From the NCBI GenBank assembly GCA_021203905.1, contig JAJQAG010000001.1:1-64000 (forward strand): DNA of 64,000 bases, given 5' to 3'. Source of the stretch: Coprobacillus sp. (GTDB taxonomy: Bacteria > Bacillota_I > Bacilli_A > RFN20 > CAG-826). Position numbers and translations under genes: made by a program. The notes below the pieces were generated by a model. The model had not been told where the DNA came from and did no database searches. It saw only the letters and a list, made by a program, of their open reading frames with translations. Positions 8,026 through 16,675 of this stretch are shown here, one piece after another (the first letter of the stretch is position 1; each line of letters begins with the position of its first letter).

Positions 8026-9699
8026 ATGGTATCTGATAAAGAACTCGCAAACATCATTTTTCCTGAAGTCACTATGACGGTAGAGGATCTTGAAAAGAAG
8101 TATCCTTCTCGTAATTTAATGCCTGGAGCAGAAGTAACGAGGTTTGCTCCCTCTCCGACAGGATTTCTTCATACTGGTTCTTTATTCACCGCAATGATTT
8201 GTCGTAAGGTTGCGACACAGAGTGGTGGAGTCTTTTTCCTTCGTTTAGAAGATACCGATACTAAGAGAGAAATCGAAAACTCGAAGAATATTATTGTGGA
8301 TCAACTCCAAGCTTTTAATGTCATACCTGATGAGGGATTCTTTGGAGACAAGCAAATTGGAAACTATGGTCCCTATGTCCAATCTGAGAGAGCGGACATT
8401 TATAAAGTGATAGTGAAGCATCTTATTTCTATTGGTCGCGCTTATCCCTGTTTCTGCACTCAAGAAGAGTTAAACGAAATTCGCGCTAAGCAAGAAGAAG
8501 CAAAAATCATCCCTGGTTATTATGGCCAGTTTGCTAAGTATCGTTTTATCAATAATGATGAAAGAGTGGAGTTAATTAAGAGTGGTAAACCATTCGTTAT
8601 TCGTTTTAAGAGTCTTGGAAATCACATCAAAAAAATTAGAGTTCACGATCTCATTCATGGTGATTTTGATATTGCGAGTAATGACCAAGATATTGTCATT
8701 TTTAAGAGTGATGGACTTCCCACTTATCACTTCGCCCATGTCGTTGATGACCACTTCATGAGAACCACAACTGTGATTCGTGGAGAGGAGTGGATAGCTT
8801 CTCTTCCTATCCATCTCGACTTGTTCTCCGCTCTTGGATGGGAGCCTCCTAAGTATGCTCACCTACCTCTAATCTTGAAACAAGATGAAGATGGTAAGAG
8901 AAGAAAATTATCTAAAAGACTTGATGCCGAAGCTGCGGTTAGTTTTTTCCTTGAGGAGGGTTATCCCACTGATGCTCTTATCATGTATTTGATGACCATT
9001 GCAAATTCAAACTTTGAAGAGTGGATCTTTGCTCATCATTTCCGAGATATGGATCAATTTGAATTCTCATTTGATAAGGTTTCACTCGAAGGAGCGCTCT
9101 TTGATATGGGTAAACTTAACTTCTTCTCACGTGAAGTTCTTGCAACCTTAAATAAAACACAAATTACTTATCTTACATATGAGTACGCAAAAAAATACAA
9201 TTTTGAATTAAAAAATTTAATTGATCAAGATAGAGACTATTTTGAAGAAATAATGAATATTGAGCGAGAAAGGGAAAATCCACGAAAAGATTATGCAAAA
9301 TATTCAGAAATCTATGCAAATATTGCCTTTTTCTACGATAATTTGTATGCAAATATTGTAAAAGACGTTCATGCCCTTCCGTTTAATTTTGAAAAATTCA
9401 GTATCGACACCATTAAGACAGTTTTGAGCAACCTTGAAAAATCTCTTACCCTACCAGATGAAGAATCTGCTTGGTTTGAAATTGTCAAAAAAGTTGGTCA
9501 AGATTGTGGCTTTGCGGCTAACAATAAACAGCTTAAAGAAAGTCCAGATTCGTATATTGGAGTAGTGGCAGATGTTGCCGAAATGTTAAGAATTTCACTT
9601 ACTGGAAGAAAAAATGCCCCCAATCTCTATAGTGTGATGAAAATACTCGGTTTAGAGCGTTCAAAACAAAGAATTGACCGAATAATCGCGCTATTATAG
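8026..9699 (+). CDS. gltX: Glutamyl-tRNA synthetase
   Basis: 557 residues, class I synthetase charging tRNA with glutamate. The Rossmann domain carries FAPSPTGFLHTGS (the HIGH motif, here HTGS), and KLSKR at about residue 291 is the KMSKS equivalent. A leader of about 40 residues precedes the HIGH region, which ordinary GltX lacks. The C-terminal third (from about 9120) is more AT-rich than the catalytic part. A tRNA-Glu(CTC) follows 16 bases after the stop, an unusual enzyme-substrate neighbourhood. No T-box leader is visible upstream. Confidence 0.92.
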   Translation: MVSDKELANIIFPEVTMTVEDLEKKYPSRNLMPGAEVTRFAPSPTGFLHTGSLFTAMICRKVATQSGGVFFLRLEDTDTKREIENSKNIIVDQLQAFNVIPDEGFFGDKQIGNYGPYVQSERADIYKVIVKHLISIGRAYPCFCTQEELNEIRAKQEEAKIIPGYYGQFAKYRFINNDERVELIKSGKPFVIRFKSLGNHIKKIRVHDLIHGDFDIASNDQDIVIFKSDGLPTYHFAHVVDDHFMRTTTVIRGEEWIASLPIHLDLFSALGWEPPKYAHLPLILKQDEDGKRRKLSKRLDAEAAVSFFLEEGYPTDALIMYLMTIANSNFEEWIFAHHFRDMDQFEFSFDKVSLEGALFDMGKLNFFSREVLATLNKTQITYLTYEYAKKYNFELKNLIDQDRDYFEEIMNIERERENPRKDYAKYSEIYANIAFFYDNLYANIVKDVHALPFNFEKFSIDTIKTVLSNLEKSLTLPDEESAWFEIVKKVGQDCGFAANNKQLKESPDSYIGVVADVAEMLRISLTGRKNAPNLYSVMKILGLERSKQRIDRIIALL

Positions 9700-9715
9700 A
9701 ATATTTTCGAGTTTT

Positions 9716-9790
9716 GGTCCCATGGTCAAGAGGTTAAGACGAGACCCTCTCAAGGTCTAATCCCGGGTTCGATTCCCGGTGGGATCACCA
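9716..9790 (+). tRNA. tRNA-Glu(CTC)
   Basis: 75 bases with encoded CCA. Acceptor GGTCCCA/TGGGATC, anticodon loop CTCTCAA giving CTC for GAG codons. It lies immediately after gltX. A second, TTC-type tRNA-Glu is at 19103. Confidence 0.93.
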
Positions 9791-9975
9791 AAAATCGTTA
9801 AAAATTGTCAGTTTTTGTCCAAAAATAAGGAAAAGACTGATTTTTTTATTTTCAAAATTCATCTTTTTCTTTAATTTTTCATAAAAAGTAGGGTTTTTGC
9901 TCTTATTTTTCAAAAAATCCTTTTAATTATGCGCGTGTTATGTGTATAGTATTGTTTGTAAGGAGATTACATAGT

Positions 9976-11748
9976 ATGGAAGATCAAATTCAAACTCTCC
10001 CAGAAGAATCTGGGAAAAACGTGAAATGCGTTAACAAGTTCCACACTGCTCTTTTAACTGTTGGTATTCTCGCTCTTATCTTTGTCGTGATTTGGGCGGC
10101 CGGATATTTCTTACAATATCTTGCTACTGATGTGGGCTTTGTGGATCAACTTAGTGCGCAATTCGACGTTGTAAAAGACTATTTAAACTGGGATGCTATT
10201 AAGACATTCTTCACAGATTGGAATAGTGCAGCCTGGATTGATATTGGTATTTACAACTGCGTTATTGCGTTAATTATCTGCCTCATTCTTGCTATTATTT
10301 TTGCAAGTGTGAAGAAGAGACCAATGGTATTTGTAAGCTACATTTGCCTTATTGTTCTTGTTTATGGTGTCTTTGAAATGGCTTATTATTGCGAAGCCAC
10401 AATTGACATTATTAATGATGTTTCTAGTGATTGGGCAAGCATCTATAATGTTGCTTATTTAGGTGCATGGTTAGTTGCTTGTGCTCTATCTGTTTGTTTC
10501 TGGGTCATCGAATGCTGCTCCGCATTCTCACCATGTGTCGAAAAGACCTGCAAGTGTGTTTGTGAAGAAGAGGGTGAAGAGGAAACATTTGTTAGCACCG
10601 AGGGCGTTGTCTTCACTGCTGAAGATGTTGAGCCTGAACCAGTTCCTATGTTCTTAGCGGAGCCTGAACCAGAAGTTGAGTCCGTTGAGGAACCTGTTGA
10701 GGAACCTGTTGAGAAACCAGTTGAGGAAGCTCCAGTCGAGGAGACTCCTGCACCAGAGCCAACACCTGTCCCTGCTGCTGGACCTACTCCAATTGTAGTG
10801 ACTGCTCCAGCATCACCTGCTCCAACGGTGATTGTTACCCCTGTTCCTACACCTACTCCAGCTCCTGCTACTGATTCTAGCAGTGTTGGAAATCTCTCTA
10901 GAGATGAATTAGTCTCTCTCCTTAGAGAAATCGTGAGAGAAACTGTGAGAGACGAAGTTGCTCGTTCTAACGAGAATGAAGAAGAAGTTACTGCTGGTAG
11001 CGTTAGTGATAGCAGCACACAGAGTCATTCTCTTACCGGTGCATCTTTTGGTGGACCATTAGTGGTTCAATATTTCAATGGACCAGTTCCTGGACCTCAT
11101 CCATGTCCAGATGAATGCCACGAGGAGCCTTGCGAAGAAGGTACTGAAGACCCTTTTGCAAGTGACGCACCTGCCCCAACTCCCGTGGTGGTAAATGTCT
11201 ATAATACAGGTGCGCCCGTTGCACAAGATGCTGTGGTCAAACAAGTAGTGGCCCCAACACCTGCGCCAAAACCACAGCCCAAACCTACTCCTGTGGTGGC
11301 CCCTGTTGTTGCTCCATCTGAGGACACCAACAAGATTGTGCGTATTCCATTTACAGATCGTATCCTTGTCGCTGACGAGGAAACGAAATCTAACTACAAT
11401 GTTCTTAAGAACACCCTTCTCTCCTATGGATTGAAGTCTAGAATCTCTAATAGTGGTGATACTTTCCGTCTCCATAGAAAAACCTATGTGAAGATTACTG
11501 TTGCGGGTAAGAGCTTAAAACTCTACTTCGCTCTTAATCCTGAGGATTATCGTGAGAGCACCATCCCTGTGCAAGATGCAGGCGCCAAGGGTGTGTATGA
11601 GGATATTCCCCTAGTGTTCAAAGTCAAATCTTCTCTCTCTTTAAGAAGAGCCATTCAACTCATTGCTGATTGTGTGGAGAAAGACGACTTAGAACAAGGC
11701 GAAGTTGGTGAAGTTGACTGGGTTCACGAAATCAAAGTCAGCCAATAA
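9976..11748 (+). CDS. Four-helix membrane protein with Pro/Glu repeats and a conserved C-terminal domain
   Basis: 591 residues from the ATG at 9976, 10 bases after AGGAG (9961-9965). Four membrane helices lie in residues about 20-190. A long low-complexity cytosolic region follows, with EEPVE repeats, then Pro/Ala/Thr-rich linkers and a Cys-containing patch (CPDECHEEPC). The last 130 residues form a basic globular domain with the pattern LLSYGLKSRIS, FRLHRKTYVKITV, KSLKLYFALNP and a final KVKSSLSLRRAIQLI. I have seen this arrangement in uncharacterised Firmicutes membrane proteins, but no function is known to me. The E/P/V repeats resemble those of the protein at 48697. An intrinsic terminator follows. 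Confidence 0.8.
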   Translation: MEDQIQTLPEESGKNVKCVNKFHTALLTVGILALIFVVIWAAGYFLQYLATDVGFVDQLSAQFDVVKDYLNWDAIKTFFTDWNSAAWIDIGIYNCVIALIICLILAIIFASVKKRPMVFVSYICLIVLVYGVFEMAYYCEATIDIINDVSSDWASIYNVAYLGAWLVACALSVCFWVIECCSAFSPCVEKTCKCVCEEEGEEETFVSTEGVVFTAEDVEPEPVPMFLAEPEPEVESVEEPVEEPVEKPVEEAPVEETPAPEPTPVPAAGPTPIVVTAPASPAPTVIVTPVPTPTPAPATDSSSVGNLSRDELVSLLREIVRETVRDEVARSNENEEEVTAGSVSDSSTQSHSLTGASFGGPLVVQYFNGPVPGPHPCPDECHEEPCEEGTEDPFASDAPAPTPVVVNVYNTGAPVAQDAVVKQVVAPTPAPKPQPKPTPVVAPVVAPSEDTNKIVRIPFTDRILVADEETKSNYNVLKNTLLSYGLKSRISNSGDTFRLHRKTYVKITVAGKSLKLYFALNPEDYRESTIPVQDAGAKGVYEDIPLVFKVKSSLSLRRAIQLIADCVEKDDLEQGEVGEVDWVHEIKVSQ

Positions 11749-11779
11749 GACTAATTAGTCATTAAACTTATTATTAATT

Positions 11780-11804
11780 AATCCCTCCTAGTGAGGGATT
11801 TTTT
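11780..11804 (+). terminator. Intrinsic terminator
   Basis: AATCCCTC/GAGGGATT stem followed by a TTTTTT run, 30 bases after the preceding stop. Confidence 0.85.
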
Positions 11805-11827
11805 AATGCTTAGTTTCTATTTTGTTA

Positions 11828-11833
11828 TATAAT
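11828..11833 (+). promoter_or_regulatory. -10 box of leaderless promoter for the small membrane gene
   Basis: Perfect TATAAT, 7 bases before the ATG at 11841; no Shine-Dalgarno. Confidence 0.65.
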
Positions 11834-11840
11834 ATAGTCT

Positions 11841-12008
11841 ATGCCACTAAGAGACGATCACTTAGAAGAGAGAAGCGAGGATGAACCTAAATACAACCCT
11901 CACAACAAGACCGATAGAAGATTGCTTATGATGCTTCTATCTATCGCTTTTATTGTCCTCGTGATTGTTGTTACCTTGATTGTTTGCTATTACGAATTCT
12001 GGAAATAG
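11841..12008 (+). CDS. Small single-pass membrane protein (55 residues)
   Basis: Reads MPLRDDHLEERSEDEP at the start, a charged N-terminus of about 27 residues, then one strongly hydrophobic helix (about 28-51) ending in YYEFWK. It is preceded by a perfect leaderless promoter and followed 5 bases later by the HflX-like gene, so it heads that transcript. I recognise no family; the coding call rests on the promoter, clean membrane topology and tight spacing. Confidence 0.65.
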   Translation: MPLRDDHLEERSEDEPKYNPHNKTDRRLLMMLLSIAFIVLVIVVTLIVCYYEFWK

Positions 12009-12013
12009 AAAGT

Positions 12014-13219
12014 ATGAAGAGTGATTATATTCATGCGATTCTTGTCATCGAGAACAGAAAGAAAGGTTTCAGTACCTTCCTTTTAGAAATGATGTCTTAC
12101 TACTACGCACCTCTTGATGTCATCTTTGTGGGAGAAGAAGATGAAGAGATCTATACAGGGGATGAGAAGTACCGCTACGACAAAGATGCCTTTGATGCTT
12201 TAGTGGATGAGATTAATAACATGTATCCCACAAGTGAAGATGAGCCCATGGAAGTGGTCTTTTCTTTTGACCTCACCCCAGAGCAGAGAATCTCCTTCTC
12301 TAAGGCTCTCTATTATCCCTTTAGTGAATATAGTGATCTTCTCTGCTCCTATTTCTACGCTATTAATAGAAGCACCTTAAATCGCTTTCTCTGTGAGAAG
12401 ATGTATAACGAAATAAGAAAGAACACCCTCTCTTTAGCCAAGATGAGTGCCAAAGAGATTAATAGTGAGAGAAAGAGTATTGAAGAAGAAGATAAAGCCC
12501 TAGATAAACAACTTCTTCCTCTTATAAGGAAGAGAAGTGAGAAGATGGAGAAAATCTATAATAGTGGGACTCCTCTTGTGGCCATCTTTGGTTATCCCGA
12601 CAGCGGGAAGTCCACTCTGTTCGCAGAATTACTTCTCAGACTAAAAAATGAAGAGGTAAAAAGAGAATCTTTTACCACTGATAATAAAGTGAAGCTTATA
12701 AGAAACTACCGCTACCCAGACTTCTATCTCATGAATGGGATTGGATATCTAGAGACGAAGCCTAACCTTGTCGATACCTACTTCGATCTCTTCTATCAAG
12801 AGTTTGCTCTTGCGGATATGGTTATTGATGTTGTGGATGTCACTGACCCTCACTACCTTGATCACATTGAAACCTGTGAACAGTTTATTAAGAGTATCTC
12901 TCGTCATAAAGATGTAAAGATTATTCATCTTCTCAATAAAGCGGATGATGATATTGAAGTGAAGAGACTCCCAAGGAGCAATGAATTGCTCGTCTCTCTC
13001 CTTGATGAAGAGAGTTTTGATGAGACGCTCTCTTTCATCTTCTCTTCTCTCTATCAAGATTGGGAGAAGAAGACCTTTATTCTTCCTTATGAGGTTCCGA
13101 TTGAGACTTGCTATAAACAAAACTATGTCGAGAGTGTTGAAATAAAAGAAACAGGTCATCTCGTTACCTGTTATCTCAATCCTAAGTATTTACCTTTATA
13201 TTTAGATTATATTTCGTAG
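12014..13219 (+). CDS. Diverged HflX-like P-loop GTPase
   Basis: 401 residues from the ATG at 12014. The layout follows HflX, a ribosome-splitting GTPase: an N-terminal domain, a helical segment with E-x-x-x-I-x-x-x-L heptads (about 145-185), then a G domain. G1 is GYPDSGKST (193-201) and G4 is NKAD (308-311). The DVVDVTDPHYLDHIET stretch matches the HflX region HVVDASDP. The G3/switch II, DTVGF in HflX, reads NGIGY (241-245), so the Asp is missing. The conserved glycine-rich linker is also lost. It may bind nucleotide without normal hydrolysis. Its 3' end overlaps the convergent gmk by 13 bases. Confidence 0.75.
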   Translation: MKSDYIHAILVIENRKKGFSTFLLEMMSYYYAPLDVIFVGEEDEEIYTGDEKYRYDKDAFDALVDEINNMYPTSEDEPMEVVFSFDLTPEQRISFSKALYYPFSEYSDLLCSYFYAINRSTLNRFLCEKMYNEIRKNTLSLAKMSAKEINSERKSIEEEDKALDKQLLPLIRKRSEKMEKIYNSGTPLVAIFGYPDSGKSTLFAELLLRLKNEEVKRESFTTDNKVKLIRNYRYPDFYLMNGIGYLETKPNLVDTYFDLFYQEFALADMVIDVVDVTDPHYLDHIETCEQFIKSISRHKDVKIIHLLNKADDDIEVKRLPRSNELLVSLLDEESFDETLSFIFSSLYQDWEKKTFILPYEVPIETCYKQNYVESVEIKETGHLVTCYLNPKYLPLYLDYIS

Positions 13220-13761
13220 TGGCGTTTCTCTAGCTCTTTTATATAGTCAGCATATATTTCATTAGTGACCTCAAGAGCATTGAGATTCTGAGAGTTGACC
13301 ACATAGTCAACTTTTTTTATAAGCGCGGCTTCATCAAAGGCGGTACGGTCATGTAAGATTCTCTTTTCCGCGTCTTCTAGGTTATCCCCTCTGGTCATCA
13401 TCCTCTCAAACCTTGTTTCCTCACTAGAGATAAGTAGGAAGGTGACAATCGAGTTATCATTCAGCGCGAGATAGCTCTCTAACCCCTTGGGATCAATAAC
13501 CACACTCTTATTGAGTTCAATGGAGTCTTTCGTGCTTCCATAGTAGTTCTCATTAAAGATAGTGTACTCGATGAAGCGCCCCTCCTGAATCATTTCTTGA
13601 AAGCGCTGCTTCGTCACAAAGAAATAGTCCACTCCATCAATCTCCCCTTTTCTCATCGGTCGAGTGGTGGTGGTAATGACCTTATTGATTCCGTACCTTG
13701 TGGACAAAAGTTTTGCGACTTCTGTCTTTCCCGAGGCACTAGCGCCCGCTAAAACAATCAT
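13207..13761 (-). CDS. gmk: Guanylate kinase
   Basis: 184 residues, slightly shorter than typical Gmk (200-207). It phosphorylates GMP to GDP. Walker A is GASASGKT at the very N-terminus; TTTRPMRKGEIDGVDYFFV is the GMP-binding TTRxxRxxExxGxDY motif, intact. AAGGAG lies 11 bases before the ATG. Convergent with the HflX-like gene. Pfam also has non-enzymatic guanylate-kinase-like proteins, but the key residues here are present. Confidence 0.9.
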   Translation of the reverse strand: MIVLAGASASGKTEVAKLLSTRYGINKVITTTTRPMRKGEIDGVDYFFVTKQRFQEMIQEGRFIEYTIFNENYYGSTKDSIELNKSVVIDPKGLESYLALNDNSIVTFLLISSEETRFERMMTRGDNLEDAEKRILHDRTAFDEAALIKKVDYVVNSQNLNALEVTNEIYADYIKELEKRHYEI

Positions 13762-13876
13762 CGGTTATTAAACTCCTTAAAAGAATTATAGAAACTTTTT
13801 TATCTTTTTTAAATTTTTTTGTCCACGAAAAGAGAAATATTCCCCTAATGAATATATAGACAAGGAGGAAAGTAGC

Positions 13877-14203
13877 GTGGTTTTAGAAAATTATTACGAA
13901 TTAATGCAAAACGTAAAAGAAATTGCCGCAAGGTATTTCTTATACCAACAAAAGCTCAGAAAGAGCGACGATGACTTAGTCGCGGAAGATGTCTCTAACT
14001 ATGAGAAATTTATCAACCGCACCAACGAATCATTTAACAATCTCGACGAGATTGATAAGGAGATTATCAATAATGAATTCTTCTATCAAGAGCATCCCAA
14101 TTGGTGGAAGAAGTATTACAGCAAAGGAGACTTTGAAAAGAGAAAGAAAGTCGCGATGAAGCAATTCGTCCTCAACTTTGTGGAGGCGGGAAAAGATGAC
14201 TAA
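13877..14203 (+). CDS. Small helical protein opening the Tad-like operon
   Basis: 108 residues with a GTG start 8 bases after a perfect AAGGAGG (13862-13868). Entirely helical and charged. The tail has the pattern D-x-E-I-I-x-N-E-F-F ... WWKKYY ... K-x-A-M-K-x-F, reminiscent of the small MG284/MPN403-type proteins of Mollicutes and of sigma-region-4/ArpU-like DNA-binding helices. A regulatory role for the operon is possible but not shown. Its stop overlaps the next start by 8 bases. Confidence 0.7.
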   Translation: MVLENYYELMQNVKEIAARYFLYQQKLRKSDDDLVAEDVSNYEKFINRTNESFNNLDEIDKEIINNEFFYQEHPNWWKKYYSKGDFEKRKKVAMKQFVLNFVEAGKDD

Positions 14204-15215
14204 TCAAATAATCTTAGGCCTTGCCTGCACCCTCTCTCTTATTGCTCCTTTAGCAGTAGTGGGTCCTAGTGAAGATCTCGTCATTGAACTTGAGCCCATT
14301 GATCATGTCACCACTAACAGTGGGAGTCAATCTCTCTCTATCAATGTTAAAACGACAAACGGGACACAGAGCCTTCGTATCTATGCTCGCCCAACGTCTG
14401 AAAAGAACAACGGGAACAAATTAAGCAATATTGATAATGCGGACTTTGGAACTTATGAGTTCACAACCACCACAAGATATCTTGATAGTAATAAGGTTGA
14501 TCTTGGAGCGATGTGTGCACAAAGCAGCACCGCCTATTTCCAGTTCTATTCGGAGGAGGCAAAAGTAACTAACCCCACCTCAGAAGCGCTCTTTCAGACC
14601 CTACCCTTTGGTGGCACCGCTCAATACGACACCTACACGGTCACTGAACCAGAAGAAGTCAAAGTCAGTGGTCATAGCATCGCTACCGACTATGAATACT
14701 ATGACTTTACTAATTCCAAGTTTTTTGTCACTGAAGATGGGGGTTATATGGACACGAACTTCACCTTCTCTTATAAGACTTGGTATAGTGAGGGATTTAG
14801 TAAAAACACCCATGTGTGGATGGAAATAAAGGATCCCTATGATGCCTTTAGTCAGATTACTAGTAAAGATAGTGATGGAGTTTTTACCATTCCTTGTCAG
14901 GTCTCAAGTAGTTTTAATTCCTCTAGCGGTAGGGGAAGTGTTTCAATTATTCCTGTTTTAGATGGCTTCTATGTCAATCCCTATACCCTAGAGATGTCTG
15001 ATAAACAGATGATTAACTATATCAGTGCGGATCGTTTCTACTTCGCAAATAAATCTAATGATCTCTTCTCTGAGTGTGAGTACACGATTTACATGGAAGA
15101 TTGTATGGGTAATGGAGCGGCCTTTGCCATCTCTTTAGAGTACACCTCCACTCTTTCATACTTTGGCCGTTGTAACTCTAGTTCCTACTGTATCATTGGG
15201 GGAAGATATGCTTAA
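14196..15215 (+). CDS. Secreted protein of the Tad-like operon
   Basis: 339 residues from the ATG at 14196 (GGAGGCGGG upstream). A signal peptide (about 4-22, LGLACTLSLIAPLAVVG) leads a Ser/Thr/Tyr-rich extracellular protein rich in predicted beta strands, ending after the hydrophobic stretch AAFAISLEYTSTLSYFG. No homologue is recognised. Its position between the first gene and the pilin-like gene suggests a pilus-associated surface subunit or tip protein. The stop overlaps the next start by 8 bases. Confidence 0.7.
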   Translation: MTNQIILGLACTLSLIAPLAVVGPSEDLVIELEPIDHVTTNSGSQSLSINVKTTNGTQSLRIYARPTSEKNNGNKLSNIDNADFGTYEFTTTTRYLDSNKVDLGAMCAQSSTAYFQFYSEEAKVTNPTSEALFQTLPFGGTAQYDTYTVTEPEEVKVSGHSIATDYEYYDFTNSKFFVTEDGGYMDTNFTFSYKTWYSEGFSKNTHVWMEIKDPYDAFSQITSKDSDGVFTIPCQVSSSFNSSSGRGSVSIIPVLDGFYVNPYTLEMSDKQMINYISADRFYFANKSNDLFSECEYTIYMEDCMGNGAAFAISLEYTSTLSYFGRCNSSSYCIIGGRYA

Positions 15216-15621
15216 TCTCCTCATCGCTATCTTATTTGCAGGCATGATGGGAGAGTACTGTCTCATCTCTGTCAAAGTGGAGAACTATAACTATGTCATT
15301 GAGAATATTCCCCTCGCTCTGGTCCAGCAATCAGTCTATCTCGTTAACGACCCCCCATTCTTTAATTTTGAGAAACTAGAAGACAGTCTTAATGATTATT
15401 TTAAAAACTCCCTCACCAATAACGGAAATCAAGATTATGAGGTCTCTTATTACTACTATGACAAAGATAGTGGAGACCAAGTCTACCCTTATGATGTTGG
15501 AGGAGATGATGTTTACCCCACTAAAGTTGTGGTGACACTAGACGCTGACATCTCCGTCCTTTACACCTATTTCAAAAGCATGTATTACCAAATCGAAGGA
15601 GGGAGTGTCACCCATGAATGA
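15208..15621 (+). CDS. Pilin-like or pseudopilin-like protein
   Basis: 137 residues from the ATG at 15208 (GGGGGAAG upstream). It begins directly with a hydrophobic helix (MLNLLIAILFAGMMGEYCLI), followed by a soluble Tyr/Asp-rich domain. This is the shape of TadE/pseudopilin-type minor subunits, though no prepilin cleavage motif is obvious. A Glu lies inside the hydrophobic segment (residue 16). It is embedded in the operon with 8-base overlaps on both sides. Confidence 0.65.
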   Translation: MLNLLIAILFAGMMGEYCLISVKVENYNYVIENIPLALVQQSVYLVNDPPFFNFEKLEDSLNDYFKNSLTNNGNQDYEVSYYYYDKDSGDQVYPYDVGGDDVYPTKVVVTLDADISVLYTYFKSMYYQIEGGSVTHE

Positions 15622-16675
15622 TAAAGCTATTGAGTATCTTGAGAATTCCTTTCTCTCTCCTCTCATCTCTGTTTCTTCCATTACGGATATTACCTATAAC
15701 GGGAAAGCAATTTACTACCTTGATAATAACCGGGGGAGAGTCCGCTCCGATATTGAAGTTACCCATGAAGCAGTGAGTAACTTCATTCGTCAAATTGCTA
15801 ATCTCACCCAAAGTGTCTTCTCCTTTAATGACCCAGTTCTTGATATTTCCATCGGTGTGTATCGACTCAGTGCGGTCCATCATAGCATCGCTCGTTATGG
15901 AGGAGAAGAGGTTATTACCTTCTCTATTAGAATTGCAAGGGATCATCTTCTCATCACGGATGATTGTGATTTCTTCTCACCAGAGGTGAGAGATCTCTTA
16001 CTTCTCGCTCTTAAACACCACATCCCCCTCGTTATTGGAGGAGAGACCTCCAGTGGGAAGACAGAGCTACAAAAGTATCTCATCTCCAAGATACCCGCTA
16101 ACGAGAGAGCAATTATTATCGACCAAGTCAGTGAACTCGATTGCTGTCAAAGCTTCTCTAGTTGTGATGTCACGATCTGGAATACTGATGCTAAAAAGCC
16201 AAAGTGTGATATCTCTTATCTTCTTCAAGTGGCTTTAAGGAATAATCCTGACTGGATTATTGTCGCGGAGACAAGAGGAGAAGAGATGGTCAATGTCCTC
16301 AACTCCACGATGACAGGTCACCCCATTATTACCACTCTCCACTCCCCAGATGCTTATTCCATCCCGGAGAAGATGGTGATGATGATCATGATGAATGACA
16401 AGAAGTTTGATTATGAAAGTGTCCTTTGTGATGTTTACTATCACTTCCCTCTCTACATCGAAGTGGAGAGAGTTCAGAAAGGTGAGAAAGTGATTAGACA
16501 TCTCACCTCAGTCGTCGAGGTCAATAAACAAGGGGCCAAGAACATCTTATACGAGAGAAGGAGTCACAAACATGTCTATGGACAGTTAAGAAGTGATAGT
16601 GTCCTACTCCCCCTTATCACTGATAAGCAAAGCAATCTTTATAAAACTTTTATAGGAGGTATCGATGAAAACTAA
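15614..16675 (+). CDS. CpaF/TadA-type secretion ATPase
   Basis: 353 residues from the ATG at 15614; a GTG at 15605 is the alternative. A member of the VirB11/CpaF family of hexameric ATPases that power Tad pili and type II/IV secretion. Walker A GGETSSGKTE (142-151), Walker B DWIIVAETRGEE (213-224) and the His box TGHPIITTLHS (234-244) are all present, so it should be active. It is shorter than usual TadA (about 450) because the N-terminal domain is reduced. It is followed, with an 11-base overlap, by two membrane platform genes, the standard TadA-TadB-TadC order. Confidence 0.9.
   Translation: MNDKAIEYLENSFLSPLISVSSITDITYNGKAIYYLDNNRGRVRSDIEVTHEAVSNFIRQIANLTQSVFSFNDPVLDISIGVYRLSAVHHSIARYGGEEVITFSIRIARDHLLITDDCDFFSPEVRDLLLLALKHHIPLVIGGETSSGKTELQKYLISKIPANERAIIIDQVSELDCCQSFSSCDVTIWNTDAKKPKCDISYLLQVALRNNPDWIIVAETRGEEMVNVLNSTMTGHPIITTLHSPDAYSIPEKMVMMIMMNDKKFDYESVLCDVYYHFPLYIEVERVQKGEKVIRHLTSVVEVNKQGAKNILYERRSHKHVYGQLRSDSVLLPLITDKQSNLYKTFIGGIDEN

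Noticed and set aside
13877-14203. Phage origin for the first gene of the Tad-like operon because of the ArpU-like tail
   Set aside because: No phage structural, lysis or integrase genes lie nearby; the gene is fused by overlap to the operon.
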